Below, piece by piece: positions 1 through 5,803 of a stretch of 5,803 nucleotides of DNA. How positions within the stretch are numbered: the first letter of the stretch is position 1; every line of letters starts with the position of its first letter. The position numbers were made by a program, and so were the translations under genes. The notes under the pieces are model-generated. The model was not told the DNA's origin and did not search any database. It was given only the letters and a program-made list of their open reading frames with translations. Origin of the DNA: DATGKR01 sp035294565 (GTDB lineage Bacteria; Actinomycetota; Acidimicrobiia; Acidimicrobiales; Palsa-688); NCBI GenBank assembly GCA_035294565.1, contig DATGKR010000182.1:1-5803 (forward strand), read 5' to 3'.

Positions 1-16
1 CGGCCATGGCCTGCGA

Positions 17-93
17 CCCTACCCGAGCGCCGGGGGCGACCCGAACGCCGGGGGGCGACCCGAACGCCGGGCCCTACCCGAGCGCCGGGGGCG
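17..93. repeat. Short GC-rich tandem array overlapping the dapC 3' end
   Basis: Four units of 18-19 nt run head to tail at 21-38, 39-57, 58-75 and 76-93. All begin ACCCGARCGCCGGG on the plus strand. Units 1 and 4 are identical (ACCCGAGCGCCGGGGGCG), and both are preceded by CCCT, giving a perfect 22-nt direct repeat at 17-38 and 72-93. The middle units carry ACCCGAACGCC; unit 2 has one extra G and unit 3 ends GGGCCCT. A fifth, degenerate start (GCCCGAGG) follows at 94. Unit 4 lies inside dapC and encodes its last residues PPPALG; the TAG stop (74-76) falls on the unit 3/4 junction. The rest is downstream of the gene. Replication slippage is the likely origin. No T-tract marks it as a terminator. 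Confidence 0.8.
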
Positions 94-1303
94 GCCCGAG
101 GTCCACGCCCAGGCGCGAAGCGACCAGGTCGATCCGCTCCACGCCGACCACGACGGCGACCCGCACGTGGCCGGCACCGGCCGGACCGTAGAAGGAGCCG
201 GGGGAGACGAGGGCTCCCCCTTTTTCCGCGAACCAGGAGGTCCAAGCCCACTCGTCTCCTCCGGGGACGGCGGCCCACAGGTAGAACCCCCCCGCCGGGG
301 CCGGCGCGTCCACCCCGATCGCGGCGAGCAGCGACCTGGCGCGGGCGAGGCGCGCCTGGTAGCGGGCGCGCTGGTCGTCCACGTGACGCTGATCGGCCAG
401 GGCGGCGACGGCGGCGCGCTGGACCGGGCCGGGGACCATCAGGCCGGCGTGTTTTCGGACCTCCCGCAGGTAGGAGACGATGTCCGGGTCGCCGGCGTAC
501 CAGCCGACCCGCAGCCCGGCCATGTTCGACCGCTTGGACAACGAGTGCACGGCAACCACACCGTCGGGGCCGCCGTCGAGCACCGTCCGCGGCGGTCCGT
601 CCCAGGTGAACTCGGCGTAGCACTCGTCGCTGAAGACCGGGACGCCACGGCTGCGGCCCCACGCCGCCACCGCGTCGAGATCCTCGACGTTGCCTGCGGG
701 GTTGCCGGGCGAGTTCACCCAGACCATCAAGGCCCGGGAGGCGTCCTCCTCGCCCACCGACGACAGGTCCATCCCCCCGTCCTCGGAGGCGGGCACCGCC
801 AGGGGGCGCAGGCCGGCGAGCAGGGCTCCCATGGAGTAAGTGGGGTACGAAAGGGCGGGGTACAGCACGGTGTCCCGCTCGGGGCTGCGAAGCTTCAGCC
901 ACTGAGGGGTGGTGGCGACCAGCTCCTTGGTGCCCACGCACACGGCCACCGCGTCCTCGGGCAGCGACACGCCGAAACGTCGCGATGTCCACCCGCAGAT
1001 AGCCGACCGCAGCTCGGTCGAGCCCGCTGACGTCGGGTAACCGCGGGCCGCCCCGTCGGGGTCGCCGGGCAGCCCCAGGGCGGCCACCACCTCGGGCGGG
1101 GGTGGGTCGCCGGGGGTCCCGACGGACATGTCGACCACCCCGCCGTCGTGGACGGCGGCCAGGCGTTTAGCGTCGGCCAGGCGGTCGTAGGGGTACTCGG
1201 GGGGGCTGAACGCCGACCCGGCGGCGGTCACCCCTGAGGCGCGCCGCACCGGGCGCGCAGGGCGCGCATCGGAAGCGCCGGGCACCGGGCGGGCGGTGGT
1301 CAC
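74..1303 (-). CDS. dapC: Succinyldiaminopimelate transaminase DapC (actinobacterial type)
   Basis: PLP-dependent fold-type I aminotransferase. In the succinylase branch DapC converts N-succinyl-2-amino-6-oxopimelate plus glutamate to N-succinyl-LL-diaminopimelate. Visible motifs are PYDRLADAKRLA (38-49), DMSVGTPGDP (58-67), GYPTSAG (88-94), VGTKELV (123-129), NSPGNPAG (197-204, PLP-contacting Asn201), SDECYAEF (225-232, Asp226 and Tyr229), HSLSKRSNMAGLRVG (253-267, Schiff-base Lys257), RKHAGLMVPGPVQ (283-295) and HVRVAV (379-384, Arg381 for the substrate carboxylate). From memory the order and wording follow the mycobacterial Rv1178-type DapC closely, more than DapL or aspartate aminotransferases. 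The GTG at 1303 overlaps the hflX stop (GTGA) but has no good Shine-Dalgarno, and residues 1-32 are an Ala/Arg/Pro-rich extension that the family usually lacks. A later start, such as a GTG near codon 19 or 25, is possible. The C-terminal GPPPALG lies in a repeat unit. Linkage to dapF supports the pathway; substrate specificity is inferred. Confidence 0.87.
   Translation of the reverse strand: MTTARPVPGASDARPARPVRRASGVTAAGSAFSPPEYPYDRLADAKRLAAVHDGGVVDMSVGTPGDPPPPEVVAALGLPGDPDGAARGYPTSAGSTELRSAICGWTSRRFGVSLPEDAVAVCVGTKELVATTPQWLKLRSPERDTVLYPALSYPTYSMGALLAGLRPLAVPASEDGGMDLSSVGEEDASRALMVWVNSPGNPAGNVEDLDAVAAWGRSRGVPVFSDECYAEFTWDGPPRTVLDGGPDGVVAVHSLSKRSNMAGLRVGWYAGDPDIVSYLREVRKHAGLMVPGPVQRAAVAALADQRHVDDQRARYQARLARARSLLAAIGVDAPAPAGGFYLWAAVPGGDEWAWTSWFAEKGGALVSPGSFYGPAGAGHVRVAVVVGVERIDLVASRLGVDLGPPPALG
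1300..1303 (-). promoter_or_regulatory. GTGA stop/start overlap, hflX to dapC
   Basis: The hflX TGA (1300-1302) and the first possible dapC GTG (1301-1303) share bases, which would allow coupled translation. No clear Shine-Dalgarno is seen in the preceding 20 nt. The assignment depends on the dapC start being the first GTG rather than an internal one. Confidence 0.55.
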
Positions 1304-2586
1304 GCCGGGGGCACCGCGTACCGCCCGAGCAGCGCCGAGCCTGTGGCGTCGACGCGCACCCGGAGCCGGACTTGGTCGGCTTCGAAGGTCTCGGCCAGGA
1401 CCTCCCCCTCCCGGTGGGCGGCGGCGATGACGTCGCCGCGGTCGTAGGGGACGATCATCTCGAGCACGGTGCTGCTGGCGCGCAGCCGGTCGCCGACGGC
1501 GCGAAGGAGGCCGTCGACGCCGTCGCCGGTCGCGGCAGAGACCTCCACCGAGCCGGGGTGGCGGGCCGACAGCCGGGAGGCGGCCAAAGGGGCGACGTCT
1601 CGCTTGTTGAAGGCGAGCAGCTCGGGGACCCTGTCGGCGCCGATCTCGGCGAGAACCGATCGGACCGCCTCGATCTGCGCCTCGGGGTCGGGGCTGGCGC
1701 TGTCGACGACGTGCACGAGCAGGTGCGCCTCGTTGACCACCTCCAACGTGGACCGGAACGCCTCGACCAGCTGGTGGGGCAGTTTGCGGACGAAACCTAC
1801 GGTGTCCGACAGCAGAACCGCCTCGCCGCCGGGAAGCTGCAGCCGCCGAGTGCGCGGGTCGAGCGTGGCGAAGAGCCGGTCCTCGACGAGCACGCCGGCG
1901 TCGGTGAGGCGGTTGAGGAGCGTCGACTTGCCGGCGTTGGTGTAGCCGACCAGCGAAACGCTGGCGAGGCGGCTCCTGCGGCGGGCCTTGCGCTGCAGCC
2001 GGCGCTGCTCGGTGAGGCGACGCAGGTCGGCCTCCAGGCGGTTCATCCTCCGCAAGAGGCGGCGGCGGTCCACCTCCAGCTGCGTCTCACCGGGACCGCG
2101 GGTGCCGATGCCGCCAGCCTGCTGGGAGAGCTGGTTGCCCCTACCCCTGAGCCGGGGCAGGCGGTAGCGAAGCTGAGCGAGCTCGACCTGCGCCTTGCCC
2201 TCCTGGGTGCGGGCGTTCTGGGCGAAGATGTCGAGTATCACCGCGGTGCGGTCGATGGCGGTCCGGCCGAGGATCTTCTCCAGGTTGCGCGACTGCGCCG
2301 GGCTGAGCTCCTCGTCGAAGACGACCGTGTCGGCGTCCACCGCCTCCGACAAGTCCCGCAGCTCCTCCGCCTTGCCCTTGCCGACGAACGTCGCCGGGTC
2401 GGGCCGGTCCCTCCTCTGCAGGACGCGGGCCGCCTCGTCGGTGCCGGCCGTCCCGACGAGCAGGGCCAGCTCGTCGAGGTGCATCTCGGTGGTCGCCTCG
2501 TCCTCGGGCGGAACGGTGACGCCCACCAGGACGATCTTCTCGCGGAAGCTGCGCTCTATGAGGCTCAACGGCGACCCCCCGGGCAC
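1300..2586 (-). CDS. hflX: Ribosome-associated GTPase HflX
   Basis: Translational GTPase that binds the 50S subunit and, in studied bacteria, splits stalled or stress-damaged 70S ribosomes. From the GTG at 2586 the protein has 428 aa, close to E. coli HflX. The N-terminal HflX domain shows FVGKGKAEEL (67-76), VVFDEELSPAQSRNLE (88-103) and DRTAVILDIFAQNARTQEGK (112-131). A coiled linker follows, with the family signature GGIGTRGPGETQLE (158-171). In the G domain G1 is GYTNAGKS (214-221), G2 lies in FATLDP (Thr241), G3 is DTVGF (261-265), G4 is NKRD (327-330) and G5 is SAATGDG (350-356). A short C-terminal domain ends at 428. The start is uncertain: GTG 2586 lacks a ribosome site, while an in-frame TTG at 2566-2568 has a run of six G 6 nt upstream and would give 422 aa beginning just before LIERSFREK. 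The stop overlaps the dapC start as GTGA. Confidence 0.97.
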   Translation of the reverse strand: MPGGSPLSLIERSFREKIVLVGVTVPPEDEATTEMHLDELALLVGTAGTDEAARVLQRRDRPDPATFVGKGKAEELRDLSEAVDADTVVFDEELSPAQSRNLEKILGRTAIDRTAVILDIFAQNARTQEGKAQVELAQLRYRLPRLRGRGNQLSQQAGGIGTRGPGETQLEVDRRRLLRRMNRLEADLRRLTEQRRLQRKARRRSRLASVSLVGYTNAGKSTLLNRLTDAGVLVEDRLFATLDPRTRRLQLPGGEAVLLSDTVGFVRKLPHQLVEAFRSTLEVVNEAHLLVHVVDSASPDPEAQIEAVRSVLAEIGADRVPELLAFNKRDVAPLAASRLSARHPGSVEVSAATGDGVDGLLRAVGDRLRASSTVLEMIVPYDRGDVIAAAHREGEVLAETFEADQVRLRVRVDATGSALLGRYAVPPA

Positions 2587-2623
2587 TCCAACCGCCGGTG
2601 CGGCGCCGCCAGCAGCAGTCCCC
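2587..2623. other. 37-nt dapF-hflX intergenic gap with a short GC hairpin
   Basis: This is the only gap between genes in the run. It contains an inverted repeat, CGCCG-GTG-CGGCG at 2593-2605, and an overlapping perfect palindrome GCGGCGCCGC at 2600-2609. There is no T-tract, so a Rho-independent terminator is not supported. There is no recognisable -10/-35 pair and no clear Shine-Dalgarno next to the GTG at 2586. In sequence this GC-rich, short inverted repeats arise easily, so a function for the hairpin is speculative. Confidence 0.4.
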
Positions 2624-3460
2624 TCACGCGCCCGGCAGCTCCACCCGGACCCGGCACTCGGCCACCCGAACGCTGGGGCCCGCCAGGGCAGCGGTCCCGT
2701 CGTCGCGCAGCTCGACAGCGACGGTCCCCCCCGGCTGGACGACCGTCACCGCCCGGCCCACCCGGCGCCAGTGCCTCATCGCCGCCGCCGCGGCGCACGC
2801 CCCGCTGCCGCACGAACGCGTTTCGCCGACCCCCCGCTCCCACACCCGCATGGTCAGCGTGTCGCGGCCCGGCCCGAGCGCGACGAACTCGACGTTGAGC
2901 CGGTCCGGCTCCGACGCCTCCAGCAGCGGGCCGAGATGGGCGACGTCGACGCCCGCCGGGTCGGGGCCGAGCACGACCAGGTGGGGGTTGCCGACGTCGA
3001 CGAGCAGCTGGCCCTGGGCGACGTTGCAGGGGACGTCGTCGGGATGGTCGTGGCCGCCGGAATGCCGGACCTTGACCGGCCCCATCCCGACCTCCCCCCA
3101 AACCTCGGCCGGAGCCGCCGAACGGCGCACGGTGAGATCCCGCAGGCCGGCGGGTGTCTCCACGGTGATCGGGCTCCCCTCGGAGATCCACCCGGCGTCC
3201 AGCGCGGCGTGGCCGAGGCAGCGCAGCCCGTTCCCGCTGGTCTCCGCCTCGGACCCGTCGGCGTTCCACAGCCGGAAGGAGAGCTTGTCCTCGCCGCGCC
3301 GGGCGCCGAGGATCAGGCCGTCGGCGCCCACGCCGGTGTGCCTGGCGCAGACCTGTCGGGCGATGGCCGGGCCGGACTCGGCGAAGGCTTCGTCTTCGCC
3401 GAGCACAACCAGGAAGTCGTTGCCGTGGCCGTGCAGCTTCACCAGGTCCAGGTCTCTCAT
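2624..3460 (-). CDS. dapF: Diaminopimelate epimerase DapF (Ser at first catalytic Cys)
   Basis: Converts LL-diaminopimelate to meso-diaminopimelate in the cytoplasm, for peptidoglycan and lysine. The frame is open further upstream, but ATG at 3458-3460 is chosen because it overlaps the miaA stop (ATGA), has a GGAGGG ribosome site 4 nt upstream, and starts the protein just before the KLHGHGNDF motif. The 278-aa length is typical. Visible motifs are GHGNDF (11-16), TGVGADGLILG (42-52), NADGSEAETSGNGLRC (66-81), DVGNPHLVV (155-163), LNVEF (188-192) and ERGVGETRSCGSGACAA (209-225). Cys217 is the second catalytic thiol. The first, Cys73 in Haemophilus influenzae within CGNGxR, is Ser75 here, read clearly as AGC at 3236-3238. 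The other substrate-binding motifs are intact, so this still looks like a DapF rather than a decayed gene. I recall SGNG variants in some Actinomycetota lineages but cannot verify that here. The substrate assignment is supported by dapC, two genes downstream. Confidence 0.95.
   Translation of the reverse strand: MRDLDLVKLHGHGNDFLVVLGEDEAFAESGPAIARQVCARHTGVGADGLILGARRGEDKLSFRLWNADGSEAETSGNGLRCLGHAALDAGWISEGSPITVETPAGLRDLTVRRSAAPAEVWGEVGMGPVKVRHSGGHDHPDDVPCNVAQGQLLVDVGNPHLVVLGPDPAGVDVAHLGPLLEASEPDRLNVEFVALGPGRDTLTMRVWERGVGETRSCGSGACAAAAAMRHWRRVGRAVTVVQPGGTVAVELRDDGTAALAGPSVRVAECRVRVELPGA
3457..3460 (-). promoter_or_regulatory. ATGA stop/start overlap, miaA to dapF
   Basis: The miaA TGA (3457-3459) overlaps the dapF ATG (3458-3460). 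Together with the GGAGGG just upstream this is a well-supported coupled junction, and it places dapF in the same transcript as the tRNA modification genes. Confidence 0.85.
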
Positions 3461-4371
3461 GGCACCCTCCAGTTTCCCAGGATTTCGGGTATGACGGTGA
3501 GAGGATCGAGCGGCGAGCCGTACCAGGTGATCCTCGGGTCCCGCCGCCACCACACCCGCTGGCGCCGGGCGAAGCTCGTGGTGCGCCTCACCGCCTCCTC
3601 GGCCGCCTCCTCCAGAGCCACGCCGCCTTCGAGGTGGGCGAGCACCTCCCGGTAGCCGAGGGCCTGGCGCGCGGTGCGAGACATGCCGCCGGGCCGGCTC
3701 CTCAGCTGCTCCGTCTCTTCGACCAGGCCGGCTCGAAGCATCAGCTCGAAGCGTCTACGGATCCTCGCCGCGACCACCGGGCGGGGCAGCCACAGCCCCG
3801 TTATCCGCCACGGCGAGGGCGGATAGTCCCCCAGGCCCGGCCCGAAGCTGGAGAACGGACGGCCGCTGCCGAGGGTGACCTCCAAGGCGCGCAGCACCCT
3901 CCGGCGGTTGGACGGCTCCATCCTCGACGCGCCCAGCGGGTCGAGGCGGCTCAGGCGCCGGTGGAGCGCGGCCGTGTCCGCCTCGGCTTCCAGGCAGCGG
4001 AGCACCTCCGGGTAGCGCCCCGGGGCGTGCAGGCCGTCGACGAGCGCCCTGAAATACAGGCCGGTGCCGGCCACGAGAAGGGCCCGCCGGCCACGCGACT
4101 CGATCCCCGCCACCACGCGGCGGGCCTCGACGGCCCAACGTGCCACGCTCCACTCCTCCGAGGGGTCCGCCACGTCGAGCAGGTGGTGAGGGATCTCCCG
4201 GCGCTCGGCCGGGCCGGGCTTGGCGGTGCCGACGTCCATGCCCCGGTACACCTGCATCGAGTCGACGGCGACGATCTCCACGTCGCCCAGCCGCCGGGCG
4301 AGATCCAAGGCGACCTCCGACTTCCCCGAGGCGGTGCATCCCACCAGGGCGAGGTGCCTGACGCGCTTCAG
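3457..4371 (-). CDS. miaA: tRNA dimethylallyltransferase MiaA
   Basis: Transfers a dimethylallyl group from DMAPP to N6 of A37 in tRNA, making the substrate for MiaB, encoded just upstream. Numbered from a GTG at 4344, the protein shows the P-loop GCTASGKS (2-9), the substrate motif DSMQVYRGMDVGTAK (28-42, with Asp28 as presumed general base), IPHHLLDV (51-58), VAGTGLYFRALVDGL (91-105), QALGYREV (227-234) and the C-terminal RQRVWWRRDPRITW (261-274). Start choice: the GTG would leave no strand before the P-loop. In frame upstream there is no ATG, GTG or TTG between 4345 and about 4480, deep inside miaB. A CTG at 4369-4371 adds LKRVRHLAL, restores the usual beta-1 strand and makes a CTGA overlap with the miaB stop, so I use it (304 aa, near the usual length of about 300). 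The GTG form would have 295 aa. Oddities: Cys replaces the common Pro in the P-loop, and Ala replaces the first Gly of GGTGLY. The stop overlaps the dapF start as ATGA. Confidence 0.95.
   Translation of the reverse strand: MKRVRHLALVGCTASGKSEVALDLARRLGDVEIVAVDSMQVYRGMDVGTAKPGPAERREIPHHLLDVADPSEEWSVARWAVEARRVVAGIESRGRRALLVAGTGLYFRALVDGLHAPGRYPEVLRCLEAEADTAALHRRLSRLDPLGASRMEPSNRRRVLRALEVTLGSGRPFSSFGPGLGDYPPSPWRITGLWLPRPVVAARIRRRFELMLRAGLVEETEQLRSRPGGMSRTARQALGYREVLAHLEGGVALEEAAEEAVRRTTSFARRQRVWWRRDPRITWYGSPLDPLTVIPEILGNWRVP
3465..3470 (-). promoter_or_regulatory. Ribosome binding site of dapF
   Basis: The minus strand reads GGAGGG followed by TGCC and then ATG. This is the clearest Shine-Dalgarno sequence at any start in the window, and it lies inside the last codons of miaA. 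It decides the dapF start in favour of 3460 over the longer open frame that begins at 3553. Confidence 0.8.
4368..4371 (-). promoter_or_regulatory. Probable CTGA stop/start overlap, miaB to miaA
   Basis: The miaB TGA (4368-4370) overlaps a CTG (4369-4371) in the miaA frame. The geometry is the same as the ATGA and GTGA overlaps at two other junctions in this window. Only a weak Shine-Dalgarno-like GGTGG precedes it, ending 4 nt before the CTG, so initiation would rely on ribosomes terminating on miaB. This is inferred from the missing conventional starts and the MiaA N-terminal fold. Confidence 0.5.
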
Positions 4372-5803
4372 CCGGCCACCACGGGGATGCGGGTCCGGTG
4401 GGCGGGCCGTCCGGTGACCTCCACGAGCTGGCCGTGCAGGAAGTGCGGCGCGGCCGAGGTGATCGACACCCGCGCCCAGCTGCCCGCGGGAAGCCGGCCC
4501 GGCTCGGCGGGGACGTGCACCAGCTTGCCCTGGGCGGTCCGGCCGCTCACGGTACGCGGGTCGCGCTTGGAGGGGCCCTCCACCAGGACCTCCTCCACCC
4601 GGCCGACCCGAGCCCGATGGCGGGCCAGGGCGGAACGCTCCACCACCACCCGCAGCCGCTCGAAGCGTTCTGCGGCGACCTCAGGGGGGATCATCAGGTC
4701 CGTCCAAGCCGCCGACTCGGTGCCCGGCCGCGGCGAGTACACGAACGTGTAGGCGCTGTCGTAGGAGGCTTCGGCCACCACCTCCAGGGTCTTCTCGAAG
4801 TCGGCCTCGGTCTCCCCGGGGAAGGCGACGATCACGTCGGTGGTGACGGCCAGGTCCTCCACCGCCCGGCGGGCGTCGGCCAGTCGCTGCAGGTAGCGCT
4901 CGGCCGTGTAACCCCGGTGCATGCGAGCCAGCACCCGGTCGCTCCCCGACTGGAGGGGCAGGTGCAGCTGGGGGCAGACGGCGGGCTCCTCGGCCATCGC
5001 CACGATGGTCTCGGGCCGCAGGTCCTTGGGGTGCGGGCTGGTGAAACGGACCCGCCTGATCCCCTCCACCCGGGCGACTGCGCGCAGCAGATCGGCGAAG
5101 AGCGGCCGCACCCGGGGACGCGCGTCGCCCGTCCACGCCGGGCCGGCCAGGTCGGAGCGTTCCCTCCAGCCGACATCGGCGCGCAGGCGGGTGGTGAGGT
5201 CCCGGCCATAGGAGTTGACGTTCTGGCCCAGCAAAGTCACCTCGACCGTGCCGGCAGCCGCAAGCCTCTCCACCTCGGCCACCACCTGGCCGAATGGCCG
5301 GCTCACCTCCGGTCCGCGAACCGAGGGCACAACGCAGAAGGCGCAGCTGTTGTCGCAGCCCGCTTGGATGGTGACCCACGCGCTCCAAGGGCGCTCGGCG
5401 TCCACCGGCAGCGCCTCGGGCAGCTCACCCCCGCCTTCGACGATCTCCACGAGCGGTCCCCGCCCCGAGCGGGCGGCGCGCAAGAGGTCGACCGCCCGAT
5501 CGGTGTTGTGGGTGCCCCAGACGGCGTCCACCCAAGGCGCCCGCTCGGCTATCAGCTCGCGGTCCTTCTGGGCGAGGCAGCCGGCCACGGCGATCTGCAG
5601 GTCGGGCCGGCGTTCCTTGAGCACCTTGAGCTGCCCGAGGTGGCCGTAGAGCTTGTTGTCGGCGTTCTCGCGGATGCAGCAGGTGTTCAGGACTATGACA
5701 TCGGCAGTGTCGGCATCGGCGCAGGCCTCCATCCCGTCCGCCTCGAGCAGGCGGGCGATGCGCTGCGAGTCGTGCTCGTTCATCTGGCAGCCGAAGGTGC
5801 GTA
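4368..5803 (-). CDS. miaB: tRNA-2-methylthio-N6-dimethylallyladenosine synthase MiaB (partial, 5' end off the window)
   Basis: Radical SAM methylthiotransferase that adds a methylthio group to i6A37 of tRNAs reading UNN codons, after MiaA. The reading frame is open to the right edge. The six codons before the first in-window ATG (5781-5783) read RTFGCQ, giving the family's N-terminal FGCQMN motif, so that ATG is internal and only a few start residues are missing. Counting that Met as 1, the N-terminal UPF0004 domain carries the auxiliary [4Fe-4S] ligands: the Cys two residues before Met1, Cys35 in NTCCIREN and Cys69 in AGCLAQ. The radical SAM site is CDNSCAFC (Cys143, 147, 150). GQNVNSYGRD, TSPHPKDLRPE and LHLPLQSGSDRVL follow, and a C-terminal TRAM domain covers about 393-456. 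Residues 197-226 form an Arg-rich insertion compared with E. coli MiaB. The stop codon TGA overlaps the probable start of miaA. The related MtaB and RimO are less likely because the FGCQMN and NTCCIRENAD signatures and the adjacent miaA fit MiaB. Confidence 0.96.
   Translation of the reverse strand, partial: RTFGCQMNEHDSQRIARLLEADGMEACADADTADVIVLNTCCIRENADNKLYGHLGQLKVLKERRPDLQIAVAGCLAQKDRELIAERAPWVDAVWGTHNTDRAVDLLRAARSGRGPLVEIVEGGGELPEALPVDAERPWSAWVTIQAGCDNSCAFCVVPSVRGPEVSRPFGQVVAEVERLAAAGTVEVTLLGQNVNSYGRDLTTRLRADVGWRERSDLAGPAWTGDARPRVRPLFADLLRAVARVEGIRRVRFTSPHPKDLRPETIVAMAEEPAVCPQLHLPLQSGSDRVLARMHRGYTAERYLQRLADARRAVEDLAVTTDVIVAFPGETEADFEKTLEVVAEASYDSAYTFVYSPRPGTESAAWTDLMIPPEVAAERFERLRVVVERSALARHRARVGRVEEVLVEGPSKRDPRTVSGRTAQGKLVHVPAEPGRLPAGSWARVSITSAAPHFLHGQLVEVTGRPAHRTRIPVVAG

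Noticed and set aside
1..7. Possible start of a further downstream gene (minus-strand ATG at 5-7, AGGG 9 nt upstream, within palindrome GGCCATGGCC)
   Set aside because: Only two codons are inside the window, so nothing supports coding. Sequence to the left would decide it.
68..80. Small hairpin at the dapC stop (CGGGTAGGGCCCG on the minus strand) as a transcription terminator
   Set aside because: The stem is only 4-5 bp, the sequence is a by-product of the repeat units, and there is no T-tract.
2600..2609. Palindrome GCGGCGCCGC as an operator site
   Set aside because: It is low-complexity GC sequence, no second copy or promoter is nearby, and such palindromes are expected by chance at this base composition.
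1372..2898. Long plus-strand open frame (508 codons) antisense to hflX and dapF
   Set aside because: Its translation is low-complexity Gly/Arg/Ala/Pro/Val with no recognisable motif, and it lies opposite clearly functional hflX and dapF frames. Very GC-rich coding DNA has few stop codons on the opposite strand.
3461..3553. N-terminal extension of dapF from a start at 3553
   Set aside because: It would overlap miaA by about 97 nt, the added 31 residues resemble no DapF, and the ATG at 3460 has both a strong GGAGGG site and an ATGA overlap.
2195..3655. Second long plus-strand open frame (486 codons) antisense to hflX, dapF and miaA
   Set aside because: It crosses three real genes on the other strand, shows no family signature and is compositionally an antisense shadow.
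3634..4752. Plus-strand open frame (372 codons) antisense to miaA and miaB
   Set aside because: It has no motif, and the opposite strand encodes well-conserved MiaA and MiaB motifs throughout.

Overview
The window is very GC-rich, and every supportable gene lies on the minus strand in one tightly packed run. Protein features suggest a high-GC Actinomycetota bacterium, probably near Acidimicrobiia. The evidence is an actinobacterial-type DapC, a MiaB with an NTCC motif and a roughly 30-residue insertion, and the order miaB-miaA-dapF-hflX, which from memory recalls the recA/lexA neighbourhood of mycobacteria and streptomycetes. The taxonomic guess is inference.

In the direction of transcription (right to left) the genes are: miaB (tRNA A37 methylthiotransferase, 5' end cut by the right edge), miaA (tRNA A37 dimethylallyltransferase), dapF (diaminopimelate epimerase), hflX (ribosome-associated GTPase) and dapC (actinobacterial succinyldiaminopimelate transaminase). 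Three of the four junctions are or can be 4-nt NTGA overlaps: CTGA for miaB/miaA, ATGA for miaA/dapF and GTGA for hflX/dapC. Only dapF/hflX has a gap, of 37 nt. No internal promoter or terminator is visible, so the five genes look like one transcription unit with translational coupling.

Functionally the run joins two short pathways and one ribosome factor. MiaA and MiaB perform consecutive steps of ms2i6A synthesis at tRNA position 37. DapC and DapF are two steps of the succinylase branch leading to meso-diaminopimelate, used for peptidoglycan and lysine. HflX splits or rescues stalled ribosomes.

This is a housekeeping operon; I see no mobile element, CRISPR, RNA gene or unknown system. The points worth a second look are a Ser in place of the first catalytic Cys of DapF, a likely CTG start for miaA, a small GC-rich repeat array that overlaps the dapC stop codon at the left edge, and uncertain starts for hflX and dapC. 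Long open frames on the plus strand are shadows caused by GC-rich codon use. There is no gene-free stretch over 300 bases; the only non-coding pieces are 1-73 and 2587-2623.
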